From SIG603 sp963611165 (lineage in GTDB: Bacteria; Bacillota; Clostridia; Oscillospirales; Acutalibacteraceae), in contig CAVDQG010000004.1 of NCBI GenBank assembly GCA_963611165.1, positions 1-64,000 on the forward strand: a stretch of 64,000 nucleotides of DNA. The letters run 5' to 3'. The translations under genes were made by a program, and so were the position numbers. The notes beneath the pieces are model-generated. The model saw nothing but the letters and a program-made list of their open reading frames with translations. It did not search any database and had not been told where the DNA came from. This document shows positions 1 through 8,930 of this stretch, piece by piece (the stretch's first letter is position 1; the number at the start of each line of letters is the position of its first letter).

Positions 1-110
1 ATTATAAACCATATTGTGCCGAAAATAAAGATAAATTAAGACAAAAGCATGAATTATCGATATTTGATTGCATTCTTGCACATTAACTTAAAACAAATGT
101 TCCTTTTTGA

Positions 111-139
111 TAGACATTTTAGGTCAAAAAGGTTATAAT
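111..139 (+). promoter_or_regulatory. Promoter of rarA
   Basis: A -35 box TAGACA (111-116) and a perfect -10 TATAAT (134-139) are separated by 17 bp. Transcription should start near 146, about 80 bases before the rarA start codon. Seen by eye; no other candidate in the first 170 bases is as good. Confidence 0.7.
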
Positions 140-226
140 TAAATTAATTCAACAGCAAAATTTCAAACTCTAATGAAACAGAGACAGAAATACAGTTTAG
201 GAACGGAGTTTAGAACGGAGTCAAAT

Positions 227-1498
227 ATGCCATCTTCACCGCTTGCAGACAGAATCAGACCGCAAACACTCGATGAGGTTGTCGGTCAGAAGCACATACT
301 CGGAAAGGGAAAAGCCCTCAGAAGAATAATCGAATCGGGCGAAATTCCCAACATGGTTTTCTACGGCCCCTCAGGCGTCGGAAAAACTACCGTTGCTTCC
401 ATTATCGCAAAAAACACAAATAAATATCTTGTCAAGCTGAACGGCACAAACGCTTCAACCGCTGACATAAAGGACGCAGTCGCACAGGTGAACACATTAA
501 ACGGAATTAACGGCGTTCTCCTCTATCTTGACGAAATTCAGTATTTCAACAAAAAGCAACAGCAAACTCTGCTTGAATTCATAGAAAACGGAAGCATCAC
601 GCTCATAGCCTCCACAACAGAAAATCCTTATTTCTATGTTTATAATGCCGTGCTCAGCCGCTCTACCGTCTTTGAGTTCAAGGCTGTCGAGCCAAACGAT
701 GTTGAAGAAGCTGTAAACCGTGCTTTTTCGATTCTCGAAGAGGAACGGGGAGAAAAAATCGTTCTCGAAGATAATGTCTCAAAATATATCGCAACGGCTT
801 GCGGCGGAGATGTACGAAAAGCCATGAACGCAGCAGAATTAACTGTGCTTACCGCCGACCAACAAGAAAACCTAGGCGGACTTTATATCACATTAGAGCT
901 TGCCGAACAGCTCACGCAGAGAAGCGCCATGCGTTACGACCGTGAGGGAGATGATCACTACGATATTGTTTCGGCTTATCAAAAGTCAATGCGAGGATCT
1001 GACCCCGACGCCGCACTTCACTATCTGGCAAGACTTTTGGATGCGGGAGATTTGCCCTCCGCTTGCCGCCGACTGATGGTCTGTGCGTGCGAGGATGTCG
1101 GTCTAGCCTATCCGCAGTTAATCCCCATAGTAAAATCCTGCGTGGATATTGCCGAGGCGGTCGGTTTACCTGAAGCGAGAATACCGCTCGCCGATGCTGT
1201 TGTCCTTGTCGCCACTTCACCGAAATCTAATTCAGCATACAACGCAATCAACGAAGCGATGAGTGATGTCAAAAAGCACGGTGCTCTTCCCATACCGAGA
1301 CAACTTCAGAATAAGCACTATGACGGAGACGAAGTTCAGAACAAGGGGCAGTTCTATATCTACCCACACGATTATCCGAATCACTGGACTTATCAGCAGT
1401 ATTTGCCCGATGCTCTTAAGAATACGCAATACTATAAATTCGGCGACAACAAGAACGAACAGGCTTTCAAAGCCTACTGGGATAAAATTAAACATTAA
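227..1498 (+). CDS. rarA: Replication-associated recombination protein A (RarA/MgsA), AAA+ ATPase
   Basis: RarA is a clamp-loader-like AAA+ ATPase that acts at stalled replication forks. The protein (423 aa) has the family N-terminus MPSSPLADRIRP, Walker A GPSGVGKTT at about residues 47-55, a Walker B/DExx motif LYLDEIQYFNK, the sensor region IASTTENPYF, and the C-terminal tetramerisation part ending in the typical YPHDYPNHW section. I chose ATG 227 over the upstream ATG at 173 because GGAG lies about 6 bases before it and because homologues begin with this MPSSPLADR-type sequence; nothing like a ribosome site precedes 173. The usual DEIHRFNK is DEIQYFNK here. It appears monocistronic, and its length is normal for the family. 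Confidence 0.95.
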   Translation: MPSSPLADRIRPQTLDEVVGQKHILGKGKALRRIIESGEIPNMVFYGPSGVGKTTVASIIAKNTNKYLVKLNGTNASTADIKDAVAQVNTLNGINGVLLYLDEIQYFNKKQQQTLLEFIENGSITLIASTTENPYFYVYNAVLSRSTVFEFKAVEPNDVEEAVNRAFSILEEERGEKIVLEDNVSKYIATACGGDVRKAMNAAELTVLTADQQENLGGLYITLELAEQLTQRSAMRYDREGDDHYDIVSAYQKSMRGSDPDAALHYLARLLDAGDLPSACRRLMVCACEDVGLAYPQLIPIVKSCVDIAEAVGLPEARIPLADAVVLVATSPKSNSAYNAINEAMSDVKKHGALPIPRQLQNKHYDGDEVQNKGQFYIYPHDYPNHWTYQQYLPDALKNTQYYKFGDNKNEQAFKAYWDKIKH

Positions 1499-1557
1499 GT
1501 ATACTTGTTTTGTTCACATTTATGCTTTATACTTAAGGAGAAAGAAGGGATATAAAA

Positions 1558-2217
1558 ATGAATCCATTGGTACTAAATACTTTTACTTATGGTATGTACG
1601 CAATCGGCGTTAAAGGGGACAACGGTCCTTCCGCTTGTATTATTAACGGAGTAACTCGAGTCGGTCACGGCTCTAAAGCAAGAGTAGCTATCAGCATCAA
1701 TTCAGATTCCTACTCCTGCGAGTGCATAAAGAAATACGGATTATTCACAATTTCGGTTCTGTCCGAGAAAACAAACGGCGCCGCTATCGGCGCACTGGGC
1801 CTTGTTTCAGGCAGAAATACAGATAAGCTCAAGCACTTAAGACACAGAGTTCTCAACGAGGGCGTTCCTGTTCTCAAAGAAGACACCTGCTGTTGGTTCC
1901 TGTGCAAAACAGAAAGCTGCACCGAAGCCGAAGACCAGACGATTTTCGTTGCAAAGGTTATTGCGGGCAGTGAAAAATACAACGGCACTCCTATGACCTA
2001 CAAATTCTACCGAGAGAATCTCGGCGGATTTGCTCCGTCAAACTCCCCCGTTTACATCGAAGCGGCAGAAACCACACCCGACACGGGAAATACATTTATC
2101 TGCTCTGTCTGCGGTTATGTTTACGACGATCCGCTCATGCCGTTCGAGGAATTGCCCGATAATTGGCAGTGCCCCGTCTGCAAGATGAGCAAAAAAGCTT
2201 ACATCAGAAATATCTAA
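1558..2217 (+). CDS. Flavin reductase-rubredoxin fusion (high molecular weight rubredoxin)
   Basis: The 219-aa protein joins an N-terminal FMN-binding flavin reductase-like domain (about residues 1-155) to a C-terminal rubredoxin (about 175-219). The rubredoxin iron site is visible as two CxxC pairs, CSVCGYVYDDP and CPVCK. Proteins of this type (Hrb in acetogens) pass electrons from NAD(P)H or flavin to flavodiiron proteins for O2 or NO removal. A flavodiiron gene lies about 5.5 kb downstream, so the two may be partners (inference). The start has GAAGGGA 7 bases upstream. A terminator follows directly. Confidence 0.9.
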   Translation: MNPLVLNTFTYGMYAIGVKGDNGPSACIINGVTRVGHGSKARVAISINSDSYSCECIKKYGLFTISVLSEKTNGAAIGALGLVSGRNTDKLKHLRHRVLNEGVPVLKEDTCCWFLCKTESCTEAEDQTIFVAKVIAGSEKYNGTPMTYKFYRENLGGFAPSNSPVYIEAAETTPDTGNTFICSVCGYVYDDPLMPFEELPDNWQCPVCKMSKKAYIRNI

Positions 2218-2232
2218 TTTAGAAACAACGAG

Positions 2233-2262
2233 TCCCTCAAGGCATTTGTCTTGAGGGATTTT
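2233..2262 (+). terminator. Terminator after the rubredoxin-flavin reductase gene
   Basis: A 9-bp perfect stem (TCCCTCAAG 2233-2241 with CTTGAGGGA 2250-2258) is followed by TTTTC. It lies 16 bases after the stop codon. Confidence 0.8.
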
Positions 2263-2287
2263 CTCATGTCCTAATTTTACAAATAAA

Positions 2288-2316
2288 AAGAGCCCGACTA
2301 TTGCCGGACTCAATTT
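2288..2316 (-). terminator. Terminator of the peptide-binding lipoprotein transcript
   Basis: Read on the minus strand, GAGTCCGGC pairs with GTCGGGCTC (two G-U pairs, loop AATA), followed by TTTTTATTT. A second minus-strand hairpin without a T-run (2401-2422, GGCAGGCG/CGTCTGCC) lies between the stop codon and this terminator. Confidence 0.6.
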
Positions 2317-2489
2317 TTTGAAAAGAAATGTAATATCGGGTTATCTTTTTTTATTCTCCGATTTTCTTCTGCAGAAGCGTAATAATTCAATAGTGCAATG
2401 GGCAGACGCCTAAACGCCTGCCAATTGCTAACACTACATACAAAAAATAATTGGAGTACTCATGTTAAATATTTGTAATAATCGAATTA

Positions 2490-4259
2490 TTACTTGACTG
2501 TTGCGTAGAGGAAGCTGAACTGCCATGCATCGATGATGTAGTTGCTTACCTTACCGGAAACAGCGTATACGCCTGCTGCGGAATAGATGCAGGAGATTGG
2601 CATCTCATCGAGGAGAAGCTGCTCGCACTTATAGAAGTCTTCCTGACGAGCCTCGAGATCTGTCTGAGCGTTAGCGTCCTTGATTAATGCGTCGTACTCA
2701 GCGTTAGACCATCTTGTGGAGTTGTTACCGCCACCTGTGATCCACATGTCATACCATGTCATAGGATCGTTGTAGTCGCCGAGCCAGCCTGTGATATCCA
2801 TTACGTAGTTACCTGCAGTTCTCTCAGCGGACTGAGCCTTTGTCTGCATCGGGTTAACTGTGATCTCGATACCGAGAACAGTTCTGATAGCCTCCTGGAA
2901 GAAAGCTGCCTGGTTCATAGCAACATCGGAGTCACCGCAGTTCATGGAAAGATGAGCTGAGAGGTCTTCCTTTGTGCAACCGAGCTCCTCAAGAGCCTTG
3001 TCGAGATACTCGTTAGCCTTAGTAGCATCAGCGTCAGCGCTTCTTACAACACCGTCTGTGCCGATCTTAGCTGCGAGAGCCTCTGAATAGGAAGTTCCGT
3101 CATAACCTGAAACAGGAGATGGAACGAATGTGTTAGCTGCAACAGAAGCATCCTTACGGATAGCTGTGATGAAGTCGTTTCTTGAATAGCAAGCATCGAT
3201 AGCCTTTCTGAGGTTAACGTTGCTCATGTACTCATCCTCGCAGTTGAAGAGGATGTGGTACTCAGACTGAGTTGTATACTCAACAGGAGTGAAGCCCTCT
3301 GCCTTGAGCTGAGCTGTCTGGTCGCCGGAAAGGGAGATAACATCAACCTCGCCTGCCTTGAATGCGTTGAGCTTTGTATCAGTTGTTGTGTACATCTTGT
3401 AGATGAGCTTATCGAGAGAAACTGCATCTGCATTGTAGAAGTTTTCGTTCTTTTTGAGAACAATCTCGGAATCGTGAGTCCATGTGTCAAGAACATAAGG
3501 ACCGGAAGAGATTGAAGTCTCAGGAGATGTGCAGTACTTGTCTGCGCCAACCTCGGTGTAATACTCCTCGTTAACAGGAAGCATGCAGCCCTGGCTTAAG
3601 AGAGAAGTGAAGTATGGGATCGGAGATGCAAGTGTTACCTCGAGAGTTGTGTCATCGAGAACCTTAACACCGACGTCTTCCCACTCGCATTCGCCGTTGT
3701 AGAAAGCCTCAGCGTTCTTAATCTGAGCTGTGCTGTATGCGAAGTAAGCATACTCAGCACCTGTGGCAGGTGTCAAGAGAGTCTTCCAAGCAAATGCGTA
3801 GTCGTTTGCTGTGAGAGGTGTGCCGTTAGACCACTGCATACCCTCGCGAAGGTGGAATGTGTATGTAAGACCGTCGTCGCTGACATCCCAGCTCTCAGCT
3901 GCGTCACCGACAGGCTGGTCGTTCTCGTCTGTCTTTGTAAGACCTACCTGCATAGCGCCTGTAACTCTGCCGTCAGCAACATATGTGCCGAGGAGGGAGT
4001 TGATGGAAGTAGGCTCCATGCTGATATCGATTGTGAGTGATCCGGCCTCTGCTGTGCCAGGATAGAGTTCTGCGTTCTTAGCTGTAGCCTCGTCTGTGCT
4101 CTCAGCTGTCTCTGTGGACTCTGTGGACTCTGTTGTGCTCTCTGCTGTAGTGTCTGTTGAGCTATCAGAAGTTGAGGAGGAGCTTGAAGAGCAACCTGCA
4201 AAACTTGTCATAGCAATTGTAAGAGCGAGTGCAAGAGAGAGGAACTTTTTAATCTTCAT
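2490..4259 (-). CDS. Peptide/oligopeptide ABC transporter substrate-binding lipoprotein (SBP family 5)
   Basis: A 589-aa extracellular binding protein of the OppA/DppA family. The chosen start gives a classical lipoprotein signal: MKIKK, a hydrophobic stretch, then the lipobox SFAGC with Cys23 as the lipid anchor, followed by a Ser/Thr/Glu-rich linker. AAAGGAAA lies about 8 bases upstream; an in-frame extension of 32 codons has no signal and no ribosome site. The body has family-5 features (EPTSINSLLG, SWDVSDDGLTYTFHLREG, and a late DITGWLGDYNDPMTWY section). No permease or ATPase genes adjoin it, so it must use transporter parts encoded elsewhere, or act as an orphan receptor. It faces a MerR regulator across a shared promoter region. 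Confidence 0.93.
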   Translation of the reverse strand: MKIKKFLSLALALTIAMTSFAGCSSSSSSTSDSSTDTTAESTTESTESTETAESTDEATAKNAELYPGTAEAGSLTIDISMEPTSINSLLGTYVADGRVTGAMQVGLTKTDENDQPVGDAAESWDVSDDGLTYTFHLREGMQWSNGTPLTANDYAFAWKTLLTPATGAEYAYFAYSTAQIKNAEAFYNGECEWEDVGVKVLDDTTLEVTLASPIPYFTSLLSQGCMLPVNEEYYTEVGADKYCTSPETSISSGPYVLDTWTHDSEIVLKKNENFYNADAVSLDKLIYKMYTTTDTKLNAFKAGEVDVISLSGDQTAQLKAEGFTPVEYTTQSEYHILFNCEDEYMSNVNLRKAIDACYSRNDFITAIRKDASVAANTFVPSPVSGYDGTSYSEALAAKIGTDGVVRSADADATKANEYLDKALEELGCTKEDLSAHLSMNCGDSDVAMNQAAFFQEAIRTVLGIEITVNPMQTKAQSAERTAGNYVMDITGWLGDYNDPMTWYDMWITGGGNNSTRWSNAEYDALIKDANAQTDLEARQEDFYKCEQLLLDEMPISCIYSAAGVYAVSGKVSNYIIDAWQFSFLYATVK

Positions 4260-4317
4260 AATAAGATTTCCTTTCTTTTCCCGATATAACGGTTTGTGCT
4301 TCGAAAGAAGCATTGTT

Positions 4318-4348
4318 ATAATAAACTGTACCCTTAGGGCAAGGTCAA
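4318..4348 (-). promoter_or_regulatory. MerR-type promoter (19-bp spacer) with dyad operator
   Basis: On the minus strand a -35 TTGACC (4348-4343) and a -10 TATTAT (4323-4318) are 19 bp apart instead of 17. The spacer holds an imperfect dyad (4330-4345) with arms ACC...GGT around a centre near CCCTAAGG. An over-long spacer with a central dyad is the signature of promoters activated by MerR-family proteins, and the neighbouring divergent gene is a MerR protein. That the two are linked is inference. Confidence 0.7.
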
Positions 4349-4397
4349 CAGGCAAATATTCACAAAATAGTCACATTTATTTCGTATAATCTTTACA

Positions 4398-4426
4398 TTG
4401 ACTGTTTACTTAAGTCTCAATATAAA
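4398..4426 (+). promoter_or_regulatory. Promoter of the MerR gene
   Basis: TTGACT (4398-4403) and TATAAA (4421-4426) have a normal 17-bp spacer. It lies back to back with the 19-bp-spacer promoter of the lipoprotein gene. Confidence 0.7.
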
Positions 4427-4468
4427 ATGTATATTGTAGAATTACCGAAAATTTAACGGAGATTTTTC

Positions 4469-5221
4469 ATGGACGACAAGCTTTTATCGTGCGGAGAATT
4501 CGCAAATTATTGCTCAATCACGCGAAAAACACTTATTTTTTACGACAATAATGACATTTTAAAGCCCTATGAACTGAGTGAAACGGGCTACCGCTACTAT
4601 CACCCAAAGCAGATAATGATGGTCAAGATGATTAAAGCATATCAGACCGCAGGACTTTCTCTTGACGAAATCAGAAATATTCTCTATTCAAACAACAAGT
4701 CAAGCTTCTCCGATGTTGCGATTAAACAAGCCGAAATTCTTAAAAAACAGATTTTCGAGCTTGAAACCACAAGGCTTATTCTTCTGCAAACGGTAAAGAA
4801 CGAAGAAATTCTGAAAAAGCATCCGCTTAACGAGCTTTTCTTTGAAAAAAGAGAGAAAACGGGAATCATCTCCCGCCCATACAGCAGTGATGTCGATTAC
4901 TATGAGCTTAGGGGGCCTGTCGGCGGCGGATGTTACATCGTGAAAGACGAACTCAACAATTCTCCCGACTCTGTTTTCCGACTCCCGATGTTTTCTGATG
5001 AGAAGTGCAACGGCTACATTCCCGAGGGCGAATATGTGGCGGCAATGATTGGAACATTCACTGTTACAGACGCTATCAAAAAATTCCGCTCGATTATCTA
5101 TGACGCAGAAATTTCAACGGACAGAAAATTCTATTTTATTGATATGTCTAACGATATGATTATATCCAATAAAAAGGAAAGCATACTCAAAATTATGGCA
5201 AAGGTAAAAAATCAAACTTAA
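4469..5221 (+). CDS. MerR family transcriptional regulator with C-terminal effector-binding domain
   Basis: The 250-aa protein starts with a MerR winged helix-turn-helix (LLSCGEFANYCSITRKTLIFYDNNDILKP-type helices, then GYRYYHPKQ, residues 1-75), a long dimerisation helix (about 80-118), and a C-terminal domain of about 130 aa resembling the GyrI/BmrR-type ligand pocket (YYELRGPVGG, PEGEYVAAMIGTF). It has no cysteine cluster for metal binding, so a small organic ligand is more likely than a metal. It is divergent from the peptide-binding lipoprotein gene, whose promoter has the MerR spacing. Start supported by ACGGAG about 7 bases upstream. Confidence 0.9.
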   Translation: MDDKLLSCGEFANYCSITRKTLIFYDNNDILKPYELSETGYRYYHPKQIMMVKMIKAYQTAGLSLDEIRNILYSNNKSSFSDVAIKQAEILKKQIFELETTRLILLQTVKNEEILKKHPLNELFFEKREKTGIISRPYSSDVDYYELRGPVGGGCYIVKDELNNSPDSVFRLPMFSDEKCNGYIPEGEYVAAMIGTFTVTDAIKKFRSIIYDAEISTDRKFYFIDMSNDMIISNKKESILKIMAKVKNQT

Positions 5222-5225
5222 CCAA

Positions 5226-5263
5226 AAACCGTCATTGACGTTTTTCGCCAATGACGGTTTCTT
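5226..5263 (+). terminator. Strong bidirectional terminator between MerR and GH36 genes
   Basis: A perfect 12-bp stem (AAACCGTCATTG 5226-5237 with CAATGACGGTTT 5249-5260) is flanked by A-rich sequence on the left and T-rich on the right. It can end the MerR transcript and the convergent alpha-galactosidase transcript. Confidence 0.85.
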
Positions 5264-5277
5264 TCTGTCAGAAATAT

Positions 5278-7494
5278 TTATTTTACAGCCACAAAATGCT
5301 TTCTGAGGCTCGTGCCGTCAGTTCCCGGCGCACGGTCGGTAATTTCAGACACAACAGGCGTGAGATTAATTCCTGCGTTCATGAGAAGTGCACCCGAGTA
5401 AACCTCTCCCGTCTCTTCATCCTTATAAAGCGTATCGGGGTCAAGTCCCTTTAATTTAAGAATGAAGAAAGGTGTCCTTCTCTGTCTCATTGTGAAGACA
5501 ACCGCCAAGGTCTCGTCCTTATTTTCGCTTACATACTGCCAAGCACAATGGTAATTATTTTCGGTCGGCTTAATCAAACGGTAGAAATCACCGAAGTGAA
5601 TAAGATCGTAGTACTTGTGATAATCGGCAACCTGTGCCTTTACAATCGCCTTTTCCTCATCGCTTAATTTGCGTGGGTCAAGCTCATAGCCGAATGTACC
5701 CATCATAGCCATGTCGCCCCTTGCCTCAAGCGAGACTCTCGGTCTTGCGGCAACGTGTGCGCCCATCGAGGAAATCGGATAGCAAAGCGATGTGCCGAAC
5801 TGAATTGTCGCACGCTCGATTGCGTCGGTATCGTCGCTTGTCCAAATCTGCGGTGAATAATAAAGCATACCTGCGTCAAATCTTCCGCCGCCCGAAGCAC
5901 AGTTCTCAAAGAGAACATCAGGGAAAGCCTTGGTGAATCTTTCCATGAGCTCATATGTACCGAGAATGAAGCGGTGAAAAATTTCTTTCTGTCTGCCGGG
6001 CTGAAGAGTTGCCGAAGCAGCCTCCGTGAGCGAACGGTTGTAGTCCCACTTGATGTAAGAGATATTGTTATTGCTGAAAACCTCGCTCATCTGCTCGAAA
6101 AGATTATCGACAACCTCAGGTCTTGACATATCGAGAACCAGCTGATTTCTTCCTATGCATCCGTCTCTGCCGTCTACGTGCAAGCACCAGTCGGGGTGTG
6201 CCCTGTAAAGATCACTGTCCTCGTTGACCATTTCCGGCTCGTACCAAATGCCGAATTTAAGTCCCTCGTCATTTACACGCTTGATTAAATCAGAAAGTCC
6301 GCCTCTGATTTTGTTCTTGTTCGGATACCAGTCTCCGAGTGAGGATGTGTCATCGTTTCTCTTGCCGAACCAACCGTCATCCATGACGAGCATCTCGATG
6401 CCGAGCTTGTGTGCCTCCTTGGCAAATTCGACAAGCTTGTCATCGTCAAAGTCAAAGTAAGCAGCCTCCCATGAATTGATGAGAAGCGGACGCTTGACAT
6501 CTCTCCACTTTGAGCGAATGAGATGCTTCATATAAAGCTTGTGGAAAGTCTTGGACATTCCCGTCAAGCCCTCGTTCGAGTAAACCATGACAACCTCAGG
6601 CGTCTGGAAACTGTCGTCAGACGCAAGATACCATGAGAAAGTCTCGGGATTTATTCCGCAAACAAAGCGTGAGCAGTCTCTTGAATCGCAGTCAACCTCC
6701 ATGACGAAGTTTCCGCTGTAAACAAAGTTAAATCCGTAAGCCTCGCCGAAATCCTCTGTTGCGTCACTTCCGATTAAAGCGGCAAACGGGTTGTGCTCGT
6801 GTGAAGAGCCGCCACGCTTGGAGTAAATCCCCTGCTTGCCGTGCTCAAGCGGTCTTTGTACCTCTTTTCTCTCCTCGAACCATTCGCCGTAAAGATGAAC
6901 AAGCTTGTAGTCCATGGACGGAAAATCAACAGCAGCTGAATGAACCTTTTCAAGCACCATACCCTCATCGGAATTATTTTTTACTCTGACGCTTCTCGTC
7001 ATGGCAGAATATTCCTCGAATACAGTATAAATGAGCGTTACCTCTGCATTTGTTACTCTGTCCTCGCAAACAATCTCGAGCGTAGTAGCCTCGTCCTCAT
7101 TTGCATAGGTTGCCGGAAGCCCCTTAAGTTTTGGCTTTCCTTTATATATCGTGTGAGATTTGTATCTGATATCGGTTACATCATTGCCCATGTGATTTTT
7201 AATCTGAAGTGCACTTGTTCTGAAGTCTCCGGATCCAAAAGTCGGATACTCCATCGGTGCAAGGTCGGGCGAAAACATCTGATCCGTTCCGTAAATCGCA
7301 TTAATCTTGGGATTTGACGGGTGATGCGAAGCATACATTCCCTTGTAAGCAAGAGCCTTGACGTTCATATCGGGAATTTTTGCACCGTAGTAAAGATGAA
7401 GTAAATAACCCTCGTCAAACACCTGAATTATATAGCTTGAGCCCTTGGTATCGAGCTTAAAAAGCTTCTCTTTTTCGTTATAAATTATCGACAT
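5278..7494 (-). CDS. Alpha-galactosidase, glycoside hydrolase family 36
   Basis: This 738-aa enzyme hydrolyses alpha-1,6-galactosides such as raffinose, stachyose and melibiose. It has the GH36 beta-sandwich N-terminus, the loop MDDGWFGKRNDD, the nucleophile motif KWDYN (Asp484), GGGRFD, and the acid/base region WTSDDTDA (Asp554, 70 residues after the nucleophile as in characterised AgaA enzymes). No signal peptide, so cytoplasmic, acting on imported oligosaccharides. Start chosen at MSIIYNEK because AGGAGGA lies 6 bases upstream; a 15-codon upstream extension lacks a site. No sugar transporter adjoins it. The promoter holds a LacI/CcpA-like half-site. Confidence 0.95.
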   Translation of the reverse strand: MSIIYNEKEKLFKLDTKGSSYIIQVFDEGYLLHLYYGAKIPDMNVKALAYKGMYASHHPSNPKINAIYGTDQMFSPDLAPMEYPTFGSGDFRTSALQIKNHMGNDVTDIRYKSHTIYKGKPKLKGLPATYANEDEATTLEIVCEDRVTNAEVTLIYTVFEEYSAMTRSVRVKNNSDEGMVLEKVHSAAVDFPSMDYKLVHLYGEWFEERKEVQRPLEHGKQGIYSKRGGSSHEHNPFAALIGSDATEDFGEAYGFNFVYSGNFVMEVDCDSRDCSRFVCGINPETFSWYLASDDSFQTPEVVMVYSNEGLTGMSKTFHKLYMKHLIRSKWRDVKRPLLINSWEAAYFDFDDDKLVEFAKEAHKLGIEMLVMDDGWFGKRNDDTSSLGDWYPNKNKIRGGLSDLIKRVNDEGLKFGIWYEPEMVNEDSDLYRAHPDWCLHVDGRDGCIGRNQLVLDMSRPEVVDNLFEQMSEVFSNNNISYIKWDYNRSLTEAASATLQPGRQKEIFHRFILGTYELMERFTKAFPDVLFENCASGGGRFDAGMLYYSPQIWTSDDTDAIERATIQFGTSLCYPISSMGAHVAARPRVSLEARGDMAMMGTFGYELDPRKLSDEEKAIVKAQVADYHKYYDLIHFGDFYRLIKPTENNYHCAWQYVSENKDETLAVVFTMRQRRTPFFILKLKGLDPDTLYKDEETGEVYSGALLMNAGINLTPVVSEITDRAPGTDGTSLRKHFVAVK

Positions 7495-7561
7495 ATAAAA
7501 ATCCTCCTCATAAATGAGTTTAGCCGATTTCGCACACATTTTTCATCTTTCGGCTACGCTT

Positions 7562-7590
7562 ACATTACCACAAGCGTTTAGATTTTACAA
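7562..7590 (-). promoter_or_regulatory. Promoter of the alpha-galactosidase gene with LacI-type half-site
   Basis: On the minus strand TTGTAA (7590-7585) and TAATGT (7567-7562) are 17 bp apart. The spacer contains AAACGCTT (plus strand AAGCGTTT, 7572-7579), resembling the core of LacI/GalR or CcpA operators; outer positions match the cre consensus poorly. Of the intergenic region 7495-7745, the rest holds the flavodiiron gene's leader. Confidence 0.45.
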
Positions 7591-7745
7591 CATAAAAGTT
7601 ACAGGTTTTTAATTATTTTTAAGAATTAATAAGAATCGAAAATATTGTCTTTTTAAGCCCTTTGCGAGTGTTTAAAATTTCATATTTATGTGTTATCATT
7701 TAATTAATTCAGTTGTAATTTTAATTTACGAAAGGATGATTTAAA

Positions 7746-8912
7746 ATGAAAATTAACATTTCAGAAGCAGTAAAATATATCGGCTGTGACGATCACGAAA
7801 TCGATCTCTTTGAAAGCCAGTACATTGTTCCGAACGGAGTTTCTTATAACTCATACCTCATCATGGACGAGAAAATCGCCCTTATGGATACCGTCGACAG
7901 AAGAGCAACGGACGAGTGGTTCAAGAACCTCGAAACCGAACTTGACGGAAAAACTCCCGATTACCTTGTCGTGCACCACATGGAGCCAGACCACGCATAC
8001 AATGTTTTAGCCGTGTGCAAAAAGTATCCCGAGATGAAAATCGTTTCAAATGCAAAAGTATTTGCAATGATTCCAAAGTTCTTTGACGAGGATTTGTCCG
8101 ACAGATATGTAACCGTCAAAGAGGGCGATACTCTCGAGCTCGGAACTCATACACTCACATTCGTCATGGCTCCGATGGTTCATTGGCCCGAAGTTATGGT
8201 CTCCTACGAAAGCAGTGAGAAAATTCTCTTCTCGGCGGACGGATTCGGTAAATTCGGCGCACTCGACTATGACGACCCCGAGGGCTGGGACTGCGAAGCA
8301 AGAAGATACTACATCAATATCGTAGGAAAGTACGGCGCTCAGGTTCAGGCACTTTTAAAGAAAGCGGCAACACTTGATATAGCAACAATCTGCCCGCTCC
8401 ACGGCCCGGTTTTGACAGGCGATTTGTCACACTATATCAAACAGTACGATACATGGTCAAGCTACCGACCGGAGAAAAAAGCTACAACAATCGCTTACGC
8501 ATCAATTCACGGAAATACAGAAAAAGCCGCTAAGAAATTTGCAGAAATTCTCACTTCAAAAGGAGAAAAAGTTAAGCTGTTCGATTTAGCGCGTGACGAT
8601 ATGGCAGAGTGCATCGAGTCTTGTTATGAGTATGATAAGCTTGTGCTGGCATGTCCAACATATGACGGAGCACTTTTCCCGTGCATGGAGGATTTACTGT
8701 ATCACCTCAAGATAAAGAATTTCCAGCAGAGAAAAATCGGATTCATTGAGAACGGATCGTGGGCACCTATGGCAGGAAAGCTAATGAAAGCATATTGCGA
8801 GGGATATAAAAACTGCGTGCTGGTAGAACCGACAGTAACAATCGCATCGGCACTGAAGGAAAGCGATACACCGAAGCTTGAAGCACTTGCTGATGCAATG
8901 CTTGCAGAATAA
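7746..8912 (+). CDS. Flavodiiron protein (FprA-type A flavoprotein), O2/NO reductase
   Basis: The 388-aa protein has an N-terminal metallo-beta-lactamase-like diiron domain and a C-terminal flavodoxin domain that binds FMN. All diiron ligands are visible: H78, E80, D82 (HHMEPDH), H146 (MVHWPE), D165 (SADGFGKFG), H219 (CPLHGP). The flavodoxin phosphate loop is YASIHGNTEKA. It reduces O2 to water, or NO to N2O, with electrons from rubredoxin-type donors; the rubredoxin-flavin reductase upstream in the window is a candidate donor. GAAAGGATG lies upstream of the start. It is a simple class A protein with no extra rubredoxin domain. Confidence 0.95.
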   Translation: MKINISEAVKYIGCDDHEIDLFESQYIVPNGVSYNSYLIMDEKIALMDTVDRRATDEWFKNLETELDGKTPDYLVVHHMEPDHAYNVLAVCKKYPEMKIVSNAKVFAMIPKFFDEDLSDRYVTVKEGDTLELGTHTLTFVMAPMVHWPEVMVSYESSEKILFSADGFGKFGALDYDDPEGWDCEARRYYINIVGKYGAQVQALLKKAATLDIATICPLHGPVLTGDLSHYIKQYDTWSSYRPEKKATTIAYASIHGNTEKAAKKFAEILTSKGEKVKLFDLARDDMAECIESCYEYDKLVLACPTYDGALFPCMEDLLYHLKIKNFQQRKIGFIENGSWAPMAGKLMKAYCEGYKNCVLVEPTVTIASALKESDTPKLEALADAMLAE

Positions 8913-8930
8913 AGCACAAAGCCAAAACAC

